From: Siphlonurus alternatus
Taxonomy: Eukaryota; Arthropoda; Insecta; Ephemeroptera; Siphlonuridae
Direction: 5' to 3'
Length of the DNA stretch: 64,000 nucleotides
Assembly (NCBI GenBank): GCA_949825025.1
Contig: OX463784.1
Location: 3,267,668-3,331,667, forward strand
Shown piece after piece: positions 10,910 through 22,283 of the stretch; the first letter of the stretch is position 1; each line of letters begins with the position of its first letter. Under the pieces are notes generated by a model. It was not told where the DNA came from, made no database searches, and worked only from the letters and a program-made list of their open reading frames with translations. Made by a program: the position numbers and the translations under genes.

Positions 10910-11027
10910 GTATTATATATAATTATTATTATTATATATAATACTGTATTATATATACATATATAGTACGGCGCTTCCAAGCTATACAGGATATAGAATA
11001 CTTATTGTGTACATATATACATATATA

Positions 11028-12323
<1,296 letters not shown>

Positions 12324-12442
12324 ATACTACAGAACCTCGATAAGTTTGTTCAATGCAATTGCCACATGTTATAAAACGTAAAAGTTATCGGGCGATAACT
12401 TAATCCAGTTCTACACAAACTTATCGAGAGTTTCCGCAGTAT
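12324..12442. mobile_element. Small fold-back element with ATACTRCRGAA ends
   Basis: Left atactacagaacctcgataa gtttgt; right acaaacttatcgag agtttccgcagtat. The 119-bp span folds back with a few mismatches; the centre holds a second small dyad (ttatcgggcgataa). Confidence 0.6.
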
Positions 12443-12674
12443 TTTACTTTGCAATCTCTTGAAGCAGTAAAATATATTATAATTGTAAGAATGGTAAATG
12501 TTATAATCACGCATGTATGAAAGAAAAATTCAACAGCTAATTTTCTAAATACATTTTTAAAGAATGGCCACCCTAGTTGAAAAATTATGTCTTCAACTCA
12601 TCTTCTACATGTCTAAACCTATCTTATTTCCTCTTCACTCAAAGTGAGGATAAAATAAAGACAATGGGTGCCAT

Positions 12675-12808
12675 GGTATTCACGAAGAATTAAGGAGCGT
12701 TTTAGGGAGAGATATTTTAAGAAGTGTTTTTCTTACCTGTTAACTGGTATAAAAAACACTTCTTAAAAATATCTCTCCCTAAAACGCTCCTTAACTCTTC
12801 GTGAATCC
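12675..12808. mobile_element. Fold-back element with GGTATTCACGAAG ends
   Basis: Arms of about 52 bp are nearly perfect inverse complements (ggtattcacgaagaattaag … aagaagtg; cacttctt … cttcgtgaatccc), with a ~28-bp loop. The terminal sequence resembles the GGGCATTCACAAAG family. Confidence 0.75.
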
Positions 12809-13050
12809 CACCTATAATATTTTTAATATTTTTAAAATTTTATGTTCAAGAAGAGTAAAAAAAACGTAACTCTGTTTTTCTAAAATGCTAAAATGGTGCA
12901 AAATAAGAGGACAAAAGACGAGAGGAGAGTTTAATAGCGAAGAAAAGATGAAATATATTTCAATTCGGGTATGCAAATTAGTTACAATAAAAGAAAATAT
13001 CAAGAAAATTAGAAAGCTAAAGAGGCCGCACATACTGACTTTGTATCACA

Positions 13051-13270
13051 TGCAGTCAAATTCACATGATATTTCCTCCGGAAGTTATAGCTGAAAGTGT
13101 AAAGTTTCTTATCTTCCTGTTCGTAATTCAGCGTTACATTTTCACATAAAGTTCAAAATTTCTGCATCAAATCACTCTGTAACATTTTAAAACTGAATTA
13201 CAAAAAGAAAAACTGCTAACTTTGCACTTCCGGCTACTTCAGGAAAGAATGTCAAATTAATTTGACTGTA
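13051..13270. mobile_element. Fold-back element, TACAGTCAAATT family, with 8-bp target duplication
   Basis: Ends tgcagtcaaat and atttgactgta. The flanks gtatcaca (13043-13050) and gtatcata (13271-13278) match at 7 of 8 positions, as expected for an old hAT-type insertion. Related copies are at 16082-17080 (with nested insertions) and 22064-22283. Confidence 0.7.
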
Positions 13271-13285
13271 GTATCATATCGGTAT

Positions 13286-13421
13286 CCGGGCAACTAGGAG
13301 CGGGAGCAACTGGGAGGCGGACGGCTTGGAGCCAAACATGTTGCTAGGACAACTCGGAGATATATTGGTTTGGCCTCAAGCCGTCTTGCTCCCAGTTGCC
13401 CCCGCTCCGAGTTGTCCGGGA
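13286..13421. mobile_element. GC-rich fold-back element with CGGGCAACT ends
   Basis: Left cgggcaactaggagcggg; right cccgctccgagttgtccggg. Inner arms gcaactgggag…gacggcttgg and ccagttgcc mirror each other. The flanking ggtatc / gataccgtatgat also mirror, so it may sit inside a second fold-back element with ATCATACGGTATC ends. Confidence 0.65.
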
Positions 13422-13907
13422 ATCTGTGATACCGTATGATAAAAATTTGTGACCAGTTTGGTATGATCGCATGCCTGCGATAAGAAGCTGTATGCATCAC
13501 GTGATGTATATCTGATCACATAGATATTATAGGTTACCTTTTAAATTATGCGTTGCAAAATCATGCGATCCTGTGTGAGCCAATGATTCGACCAATGTTA
13601 AAAGGCTTAGCCAATCACGTTCAAGTATTTTTGGCCACATCGTTCCGTGAAATTTTGAACGCGCCAATCCTGCAAAGCTACTTTTGAAATTTCGCGGTGC
13701 AATGGGGTCTAAAAATTTATCGAAAATGACGCACGAAATTCGTGCGTGTCTTAACCTGTATGAAGGAACGTTGGTGTACGCCAGCCTTTTATTTTATTTT
13801 TTTTTTATTCGAACATAAAGGTCGTATACAAGACAACATTGATGACGTCAGAAAATATAGCTTACACTAAAACATTATACAAAACAACATATAATAACCA
13901 TGGATAT

Positions 13908-14230
13908 CAAGGACTATATATAAGAGGACGGCCTAACTTTTTTGCCGCCAACGCGCTGCCATTTTCTCAACCCAGTGACGTCACGATCTTGAATTTTCTA
14001 GCTCATTTGATTGGCCTAGAGTCGGCTACAAAGATACCGCGGTCACAGATGCCGCTTGATTAGCCATCTGTCAAATCTGTCAAGCTGTCAAATCTTTGAC
14101 GTCCTCAAAGAAACGTCCGAGCACGTGGCTCATTTAGCGGACTTCCCCGAAGGTTGGCGAGAATTGTTGAGTATCGAGGTTCTTCAATAAGTTGTCCTAT
14201 AAAGGCCGTCCTCCCAGTATATAGTCCTTG
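13908..14230. mobile_element. MITE with CAAGGACTATATA ends and 9-bp target duplication
   Basis: Ends caaggactatatataagagg and ctcccagtatatagtccttg, continuing inward as acggcct / aggccgt. The direct repeat catggatat flanks it exactly at 13899-13907 and 14231-14239. A 9-bp duplication is typical of Mutator-like elements. The 74-codon frame beginning at 13839 merely crosses it. Confidence 0.8.
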
Positions 14231-14447
14231 CATGGATATTGGTCAAAAGCACAACAAAATCACTGAAAAAAATAAAAATAACAATAATAATAAATCAAAC
14301 AAAGGAATTTAAAATTGTAAACAATTTTCTGGCAATTTATTTGCAAAAAAAAAAACATTTTAATAGAATAAAATTCCTTATGATAGTTATGATTAATATT
14401 TATTTCAATTTTGATTTAATAAGAGAGTCAATATTTTGATGTTTTTT

Positions 14448-14936
<489 letters not shown>

Positions 14937-15617
14937 CTCCCACTAACATAAAATATGACATGTATATTAGTATGTTAAAATGTAACCATTTTTAATGCAG
15001 TTGTTCATTTTTTTTTTTTTTTGTTTTGCCTGCAATAAAATTCAATACAACTATCAAGTAGGATAAGAGAATTAAAAAAATGACAAAAACTTACTGTTAC
15101 TGCCGTTGCATGCCAATTATTATCAATATAAAAAATTATCAATATCACTGTATTTTGAAGACACACAAAAAATGGTATAAATTTCGTATATAAGGAGAGC
15201 ATGCCAGCGTGTACATACTTGACCAAACTGCAGCGAGGTTGCAGGTAAGTACGTGTACTTGTTGAGTGATTCTGAAGTCGTGTTGGGACCTGTTACATCA
15301 AGCTGCTCCTGCTGAAATCTTTCCTGTCATCATTTGTTTCTTATAATCTTTTAATGAATGAAGCTCTTTTTTAAAACTCGTCATTTTTTATTGCAGAAAA
15401 GCATAAAGTGTATAAAAATTATGCTACCCATTTAATCAATTTATAAGTGTCCCAGAAATTTATTTCCATATTAATTGGATGACTATTTTTTACTTCACGT
15501 GGAAATAAGTTTGACTTCAAGAAACCAAAATTTTATAAATTTTTGAATTTCTCGCGTTGGAGCAAAAAAAAAAAAAAAATAAATAAATAAACAAATAAAA
15601 AAAAATCAGTATTACAT
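14937..15617. other. Gene-free AT-rich stretch
   Basis: Poly-T and poly-A runs (15009-15022, 15566-15582) and a patch of ordinary composition near 15180-15350. No feature recognised. Confidence 0.45.
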
Positions 15618-16003
15618 TTGGCGCAGTGCACTTGACCGGGTCTCATCAGATTGCCGAAGTGAAGCAACGCCGAGCGTGGTGTGATTAATAATTTCATGGG
15701 TATCATTTAAAAAAAAAATCGTGGTTTCCACCCAGAGGTATATCGTTGCGCTTTTCACAATGTGGTTCTCCAGGATTAGAGCCAATGAACTTCCTGATCG
15801 TTGACAAAAGCTGTAGCGTCCATCCTGGCTGAGGTTTCCACGTTTCCCTCAGTCACAGCAAATACTGGGACAGAATTTACGATTGTGTCCACCTTCGTTC
15901 CCCACGAATCAGTGAAATGTTCAAGTTAGGGTTTTGGAAGGTTTGGGGGTTAAAATTTACAATTGTTAGTGTGTAATTAATAAATAGAAGTACTTAATTA
16001 AAG
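15618..16003 (+). mobile_element. 5S-rRNA-derived SINE, subfamily B, diverged
   Basis: Head tggcgcagtgcacttgaccg, ctcatcagattgccgaag, cgccgagcgtgg. The C-box is degenerate (ttaataatttcatgggta). The central domain tggctgaggtttccacg…ccctcagtcacagcaaatactggg and a tail with gggttttggaaggtttgggg follow. Confidence 0.75.
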
Positions 16004-16106
16004 GTTTATAAAACAAATTTGCTGAAAATTGATAATACGTTACAGTTTATGCAAGGCTTTTCCCTGCGTATTTACACGACATACAATCAAATTTAATTAA
16101 TATCAG

Positions 16107-16321
16107 TAGAGCGCGGAAAAGAGTCATTTCGACATTTTGTGCACATGAGGACTATTTTGTTGTCATTTAGGATGTCCACCGATCTCCGGAAGTGGATTAA
16201 AATAAGTTTATATAAAAAAAAAGACTTTAGGCTATTTTTGGATTTTGAGACTATTTTGGCAAAATATGACTTTTTTGTGACTTTTGACACTGCTTAGTTC
16301 ATTTCAGCTATTTTCTTCATA

Positions 16322-16358
<37 letters not shown>

Positions 16359-16625
16359 AAGAAGAATAAGTAAAGAAAGAAAGACTTCAGCCTGTGTACG
16401 GGAAGTCTTTGTAAAGAAATATATATATATATATAAAAAAATTTAAACACACTTTAACTTTGGCACTTTTGAAACGCCTTTTTGCTGCATTTTGTAAAAA
16501 AAAAGTGACTTTTTTATAGACTATTTTTTAAAAAAAGTGACTTTTTTGTAGACTATTTTCCAGAAATAAGTTGACTTTTTAGGCACCTATTTTTTGAAAA
16601 AAATGTGACTTTTTTCCGCGCTCTA
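16107..16625. mobile_element. hAT-type MITE, TAGAGCGCGG family, copy 1
   Basis: Ends tagagcgcggaaaa and ttttttccgcgctcta. A perfect 8-bp direct repeat, aatatcag, lies at 16099-16106 and 16626-16633. The 8-bp duplication and the TAGAG start fit the hAT superfamily. It contains A/T-rich (gacttttttt)-like internal repeats and a poly-A run at 16326-16355. A 65-codon minus-strand frame (16093-16290) is similar to one in the other copy at 59693-60236. Confidence 0.85.
16326..16355. repeat. Poly(A) run
   Basis: About 30 consecutive A inside the hAT-type element. Confidence 0.9.
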
Positions 16626-16710
16626 AATATCAGCTGGAAGTGAGAGGTTTCCGTTCGTCTTCTTAAATTCATGTCGAAATCTTGAAAATTTACAATTATG
16701 TTAGTGATCT

Positions 16711-16838
16711 GGGGGGTCTTCAAATAACACCACTTAACGTAAACTTAGCCTAAGACTGTCTTAGCGCAACAATAAAGAATACGCTAAGACTGTCTTAATT
16801 TTAGGATTGTTGAAATTTGTGTTATTTGAAGACCCCCC
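16711..16838. mobile_element. GGGGGGTCTTC fold-back element, copy 1
   Basis: Ends ggggggtcttcaaataacac and gtgttatttgaagacccccc. The interior contains ctaagactgtcttagcg and cgctaagactgtctta. Copy 2 begins 13 bp after its end. Confidence 0.85.
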
Positions 16839-16851
16839 TGCTTACAAACCT

Positions 16852-16990
16852 GGGGGGTCTTCAAATAACACCACTTAACCTAAACTTAACCTAAACTTAA
16901 CCTAAGACTGTCTTAGCGCAACAATAAAGAATACGCTAAGACTGTCCTAATTTTAAGATTGTTGTAATTTGTGTTATTTGAAGAACCCCC
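16852..16990. mobile_element. GGGGGGTCTTC fold-back element, copy 2
   Basis: Same ends as copy 1, with one change at the right (aagaaccccc) and an 11-bp internal duplication (cctaaacttaa repeated). Comparison with the empty site at about 22185 (gaacctgtagc) shows that it interrupted the outer element between aacct and tgtagc. Confidence 0.85.
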
Positions 16991-17251
16991 TGTAGCTTAA
17001 ATATCAAAATTCTAATACGAATAGGAAGGCCAGAAACCTGTCACTTCCGGTACGCGGAATATTACAAATATTTGACTGTAGCGTCAGTCTGATATGATGA
17101 TGTTTGTGGGATCAAATTCATTCCTGTTTTAAATATTTATTTCCACCAGTTTTTCAAGGTTTGAGTTAATACACTGTTCTTGGGAGGGGAGAGGGGGAGG
17201 GTAGAACGTAGAATAGGGATGTTCTTGACATTTTGGAACTAAAAGGGGGGG

Positions 17252-17527
17252 CATTCACAAAGAACTTTTACCTTACTTTAGCTTTGATTTTTATACCCCG
17301 AGTTAAAGCAAGTGCTAAACATGGTTATTAACCAATGGCTTAACATGGTGCTAAAAAATATGTGCTAAATTGGGGTTTAATATATCCGTTTAACATTGCT
17401 TAACCCTGATTTAGCCCATGTTTCTAGCATAGTTTTTAGATACAGGTTTAGTACCATGTTTAGCACTCGCTCTAACCCGGGAGATAAAAATCAATGCTAA
17501 GGTAGGACTAAAGTGCTTGACCCCCCA
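17252..17527. mobile_element. Fold-back element, GGGCATTCACAAAG family, copy 2 (diverged)
   Basis: Starts gggcattcacaaagaacttt, then tttgatttttatacccc and gtgctaaacatgg. The right half mirrors it (accatgtttagcac … gataaaaatcaatgctaa … aaagtgctt). Longer and more diverged than the copy at 824-1004. Confidence 0.7.
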
Positions 17528-18796
17528 ATATGTTATTAAATTGTAATTTTTGGAGATTAATGTCAGTCCTTATACATGATTTTATTGTCAGTAGTAATAC
17601 TGTTGTTTAATTTTAATGTAATTTTTTTAAGGATATTCGATCAGAGCCGAGCCGATCAATCTGATTTCAAATTTGTATTTGTATTTGTCAATTTAAACCA
17701 ATACAATAGATATTACAATATTTTTATAAGTTTGAATACATGACTAATATCTAATAGTTATTAGATATAACTAATGTTATAGACTGGAGTACATCTCCAG
17801 TCTATAACAGAAAAACAATTTTCAACAAATACAATTTAAGGTATAATCTGAAAATTTGTCTTTCAAGGTCACACAATAAGAAGACGTGGTAACACTGTTG
17901 CACTAGTAATGCGAATCTGGAAGGAGGGGGAGGTGACTACAGTCCCTGAGAGCGTTGCCACATTTCTCATCCCTTATTAAAAACAATCAACGCTACGGTT
18001 CAAAGAATATGAAAACAATTCAGAAAAATAGTCTAGAAAATTAGGTTTTAGTAAAAAGTAAAAGTAAAGTCTGTTGTATAGTTTTTTTGCAATGCTAATT
18101 AGTAAATTTAACATTGGAAGGATACAAAATATATTATATTTGAATAAATTAATTATAATTAAACCAACGGTTAAAAAATATTGAAAAAATTCAGAGCTAA
18201 TTTGACAATTGTTGTAAGTCCACCAAATTAATATGAGAAATATCTGTTGCAACGAATTTTTCGTCCAAATTTCTCAGGTCAAGCCCTAAATAGACATATT
18301 ATAATTAATTACACACAAACACACAAAATATAGAATTTATTATATAAACATGAATTTTTTGCTTATAAATGTGCATTGGGTATCTATATTTATAGGACAT
18401 AAATTGTTCAGGCTTACACTATCTTTTTTAAAATGCATTCAAAAGCAAATTTCACATTCATTTGAAAAAGCTAGCACCGCTGGGGTACGATCCAAGATCT
18501 TTCCATCTTTCCCCTATTCCTAATATATAGATACAATATGCGACAAAAAAGTATTGATATCTTGAAAAAAAAAAAAATAAAAAAAATAAAAAGGAATACG
18601 ATTCCAAAAATGGTACGTTTGATTAGAAAGTCGGGAAGATAAAGTCTCAAATAACCGGTATACACGCTACCATGACTGAAAATAACATGTAATAGAATAC
18701 AAGGTGAAGTTCAACATGTCAATAAAATAAATGTTCTCATTATCTAAAAAAAGAAAAAAACACAGGACACACATAAAAAATTACTACATAAATTTA
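17528..18796. other. Gene-free AT-rich stretch with small hairpins
   Basis: Holds a perfect 14-bp-arm hairpin at 17776-17808 (gttatagactggag … ctccagtctataac) next to a second small dyad (atatctaatagttattagatat). No coding or RNA gene seen. Confidence 0.5.
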
Positions 18797-19039
18797 GTAG
18801 GTGCGCTTGACCGGGTCTCGTCAGATTACCAAGGTAACCATTTTCAACAAAAAGTACGTTTACACCCCGGGGTAAATCAATGCGTTTTTTTGCAGGCAAA
18901 TTCTGGGATGGATTGCATGGTTGTGGCTGCCCCCGTTTCGGAAGAGCCCGCAAAGTGCTCAAGTTAGGGTTTTGGAAGGTTAGGGATTTCAAACTTAGTG
19001 AGTAATTAGTTGCTGGAAGTACCTATGCAACTGTGGGGT

Positions 19040-19040
<1 letters not shown>
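18797..19040 (+). mobile_element. 5S-rRNA-derived SINE, subfamily B, internally deleted
   Basis: Head gtgcgcttgaccgggtctcgtcagattacc is followed almost at once by gtaaccattttcaac, with much of the 5S-like box region lost, and then caccccggggtaaatc. A jump leads into attctgggatggattgcatgg and the complete B tail cccgtttcggaagagcccgc … gtgagtaattagttg … ctgtggggtt. The 3' end runs directly into the (AAAT)n tract. Confidence 0.75.
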
Positions 19041-19100
<60 letters not shown>

Positions 19101-19201
19101 ATGAATAAATGAATAAATGAATAAATGAATAAATGAATAAATGAATAAATGAATAAATGAATAAATGAATAAATGAATAAATGAATAAATGAATAAATGA
19201 A

Positions 19202-19296
<95 letters not shown>

Positions 19297-19301
19297 ATAT
19301 A

Positions 19302-19348
<47 letters not shown>

Positions 19349-19350
19349 AT
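19041..19350. repeat. Layered (AAAT)n – (AAATGAAT)n – (AAAT)n microsatellite
   Basis: Tetranucleotide AAAT flanks a central block (about 19101-19204) in which every second unit is GAAT. It grows out of the 3' end of the SINE at 18797-19040. The long Leu-Phe-Ile-Tyr frame on the minus strand is an artefact. Confidence 0.95.
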
Positions 19351-19969
19351 TTTACATTTAGAAATTTCCGAAAAAAATATGGAATATCTCAATCAGGAAG
19401 GAAAACTTTACTTTTTATGAATAGACCAAATTGGTATCCAAAGTTTGGATAAAAGTCTATCTTGAAATAGCATAAACAAAATAGAGGATGGGGTGCGGGA
19501 GAACGACCAAGCAACCTATTTTAATCGGAAATAAGGTGGGAATAAAAATATATCTCTAAACTTTATAAACTCAGGTACATACTAAGCATGCAACGTAATA
19601 ATTTCTGCAAAAATAATTAACGATTAACTTCAGTTACTACGCGTGTCAAAAGAAATTTCTGTCAGAAGGAATGAAATAAAATAAATTTTAAAATTACGAG
19701 AATGATTTAAAACTGAATCGCTTATGGTTTGAGCTGATTCAAGGGGGCGGTTTCTTCACAATAGTTCCATTTCCGGTTTCCGTCCATAAGACCAATGTTA
19801 AATGTTACCTCAATTTTCTGAAAGCTCATTAGAGAGAACCACTTCCAAATTTGCATGGCGAGTTTTATTAAGATCCCTGCAAGTCTTGTTCAATTTAAGT
19901 TGATTTTAATCAACTGAGGTCAATGTTTAAAGAAACGAAACATTATAGTATACCTTGTTTTTTATAAAT
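19351..19969. other. Gene-free stretch
   Basis: No recognised feature. Composition is ordinary for the window. Confidence 0.45.
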
Positions 19970-20108
19970 TTTCGTCGCCTCAGAATGCAAGTCGCGTAAG
20001 TACAAAAAAATTTGATGCAACTTTGAACCTTATTTCAATATAACTTAAAGCTCAAAGTCCCATCAAATTTTTTTGTACTTACGCGACTTGCATTCTGAGG
20101 CGACGAAA
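19970..20108. mobile_element. Fold-back element with perfect 48-bp arms
   Basis: The arms 19970-20017 and 20061-20108 are exact inverse complements by eye (outer tttcgtcgcctcagaatgca, inner aaaaaaatttgatg), around a 43-nt loop. It lies just left of the SINE at 20121-20554. The perfection suggests recent insertion. Confidence 0.8.
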
Positions 20109-20120
20109 TATATAATTTAT

Positions 20121-20554
20121 ATTATAAAGATAAACCTCTAAAGCTTACAGCTTGCGGCACTAATGAGTAGGGATAAGGTGCATTATCAATGTTTGTATTT
20201 GTATATGTGGAATTTGACGAATAAACCATTTGAATTTGTAGGGAAAGTATGTTGCATGGCCACGGTCTGTTATGCGTCCCACGCGAGGTGAGACTGAGAG
20301 AACCGTGGATGACCTCAGTCAGGACGGACACTTCTACTTTTTATCAATGACCAAAGTGATGTCCAAAGCCTGGGGAACCACACACAAGACTAAGTGCATC
20401 ACTGCACTGGGTGGAAAGCGAGACGAATTTACCCCAGGGAGGGAGCAGCGTAATTTTTACTTGAAACGGTCACCCATCCAAGTACTAACCACGCTCGACG
20501 TAGCTTAACTTCGGTGATCTAACGAGAACCAGTCAATGTACTGCGCCACGCTCG
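20121..20554 (-). mobile_element. 5S-rRNA-derived SINE, subfamily A
   Basis: On the minus strand: gagcgtggcgcagtacattg, ctcgttagatcaccgaag, ggttagtacttggatgggtgacc, then ctccctggggtaaattcgtc and the central domain. About 55-60 bp of foreign or expanded sequence (with aatacaaatacaaacattg) precedes the tail cttatccctactcattagtg … gcaagctgtaagcttt agaggtttatc. Confidence 0.8.
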
Positions 20555-20832
20555 ATTTTAACTTACGTTAGTCTATCATTCAGTGGTATATAGAATAAAG
20601 CCCAACTTTTTGTTAATTTATGGTACGAAAAAATACACTGCAGTAAAATACATTACACGTTCATGTTATATAATAATTACTGGACATTGCCTTGTAAACT
20701 GTTATATGGCAGCCAATCATCATGTTCATTATCAGCTACTGTTATAAAAAAATTGGGCTGTGAAATTGTCTGATACGAAATGTATTCATTCAAGGATGAC
20801 GGACAATCGGAAAAGCTAATAAATAATTTTGA

Positions 20833-20957
20833 CATGTTAAGATAGCAGCTTCAAATTTATCGACATAAAATGTAAGGCTTCATTGAGCATATTTTTTTCT
20901 TATATTTGTTATCAAATTGCATGCGTTATTATAATAAATATAAAATATTATAAAAAA
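20833..20957. repeat. Dispersed ~100-bp repeat, copy 1
   Basis: The stretch cgacataaaatgtaaggctt cattgagca … gttatca recurs as caacatgaaatgtaaggcta cgttaagca … gttatca at 24166-24270. Nature unknown. Confidence 0.45.
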
Positions 20958-21177
20958 ATCGACGTAGGTAGTTCATTGCGCTTTTTTTTATGCAGAATAT
21001 TATAATATAATTTTTTTATTTCAGTAGACAACCACAATAAATTTGAAAGTAAAACAAATATTTTTCTTTACTTTTCAGAACTGTAGGTTGCAACCGTGAA
21101 AGTTTATTTGCCCTGGATTTCTCGGAGTTCTCGCTACGTAGAAGAGATAAAGATTTCCAGATCAAATTTTAATGATC

Positions 21178-21557
21178 GAGCGTGGCGCTGTGCATTGACC
21201 GGTTCTCGTTAGATCACCGAAGTCAGGCTACGTCGAGCGTGGTTAGTATTTGGATGGGTGACCGTTTCAAGTAAAAAATACGCTGCTCCTTCCCTGGGGT
21301 TAAATTCGTCTCGCTTTCCACCCAGTGCAGTGATGCACTTGTGTGTGGTTCCCCAGGCTTTGGACATCGCTTTGGTCCATTGAGAAAAAGTAGAGGTGTC
21401 CGTCCTGACTGAGGTTTTCCACGATTTCCTCAGTCTCACCTCAGCGAATGCTGGGACGCGTAACAGGCCGTGGCATCCACTCCTTACATTATCCCTACCC
21501 ATTACCCCGCCGCGAGCTGTAAGCTCTTAGGGGTGTATCCTTGTAAAAAAAAAAAAA
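21178..21557 (+). mobile_element. 5S-rRNA-derived SINE, subfamily A, full length
   Basis: The best-preserved copy. The 5S-like A/C box region runs from gagcgtggcgctgtgcattg to ggatgggtgaccgtttcaag. The middle is ctggggttaaattcgtctcg … caggctttggacatcgc. The central domain is gaggttttccacg…cctcagtctcacctcagcga atgctgggacg, then cgtaacaggccgtgg, the tail cgcgagctgtaagctcttag gggtgtatcc and a 13-A end. No coding potential; it would be mobilised by a LINE partner. Confidence 0.9.
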
Positions 21558-21692
21558 TTAAAATTTCATTTTATAGAAAAGTTAACATAATCTACGTATT
21601 ATAGCTTCTAGATATCATTCACTCTTGTAAAAATTAACAACAATATTACCAAATATTTTTTTTCTTACAGTAAAAACACTACAAATTAAAGG

Positions 21693-22010
21693 GGCATTTG
21701 ACGCAGTAGTATGAATCTGATTCATAATCGAACCTTTGTGAGTTCAATCACAGGTACCGCCAAACTTTTCACAAGTGGCTGTTGGCGCTGTTGCTAAAGA
21801 ACTCGTGCATCCGAGAGGTGATTGATTTAATCAATTTACGACCATTTTTAATGAGGTTTCCATGGTTTCCTCAGTCAAAACCAGATGAATGCTGGGATGG
21901 ATTGTTATATGCCGCGGCCCAGTTTGGCAGAGACCCATGCACAATATTCGAAGCAACGAAGAGCCGGGAAGTTGAATTCAATCCATCAATTGTGACCAAT
22001 ATCCTAAAAA
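21693..22010 (+). mobile_element. tRNA-derived SINE sharing the central domain
   Basis: The head has an A-box-like tgacgcagtagtatgaatc and a B-box agttcaatcac (21741-21751) at tRNA-like spacing. Farther on is gaggtttccatggtttcctcagtc … agatgaatgctgggatggat, the same central segment that the 5S-headed SINEs carry. The tail ccgcggcccagtttggcag… differs. The 3' end is approximate. Confidence 0.7.
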
Positions 22011-22063
22011 GAAAACACTTCTATTTAAACTCACTTCTTAAATCACTTTGAAATCTTATTTTG

Positions 22064-22283
22064 TACACTCAAATTTATTTAATATTCCCGCCAGAAGTAG
22101 CCGGAAGTGAGTGGTTTCTGGTTGTTTTGTTCATGTCTGAGTTTTGAAAATTTACGAATGTCACTACTCTTCTTATGAACCTGTAGCTAAAATTTAAAAG
22201 CTTAGTGCAAATACGAACAGGAAGGCCAGAAACCTCTTACTTCCGGGTACTTCCGGTGGGAATATCAAATTAATTTGACTGTA
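22064..22283. mobile_element. Fold-back element, TACAGTCAAATT family, uninterrupted copy
   Basis: Left tacactcaaatttatttaat attcccgcc…agccggaagtgag; right cttccggtgggaatatcaaa ttaatttgactgta. It serves as the empty-site reference for the nested copy at 16082-17080. No target duplication seen. Confidence 0.7.

Larger units (their letters stand above)
16082..17080. mobile_element. TACARTCAAATT fold-back element carrying three nested insertions
   Basis: The outer element runs from tacaatcaaatttaattaat to aaatatttgactgta. Its interior, aatatcagctggaagtgagagg … aggaaggccagaaacctgtc acttccgg, matches the uninterrupted copy at 22064-22283. Inserted in it are the hAT-type element at 16107-16625 and two copies of a GGGGGGTCTTC element at 16711-16838 and 16852-16990. 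Confidence 0.7.

Noticed and set aside
20597..20760. Possible fold-back element (agcccaactttttgttaa … aaaaattgggctg)
   Set aside because: Only the outer ~12 bp pair convincingly; too weak to call.
20272..21502. Frames resembling small proteins (such as those containing AWGTTHK.KCITALGGKRDEF) at 20272 and 21209
   Set aside because: The same peptide appears wherever a subfamily A SINE is read on the minus-sense strand; it is a SINE translation.
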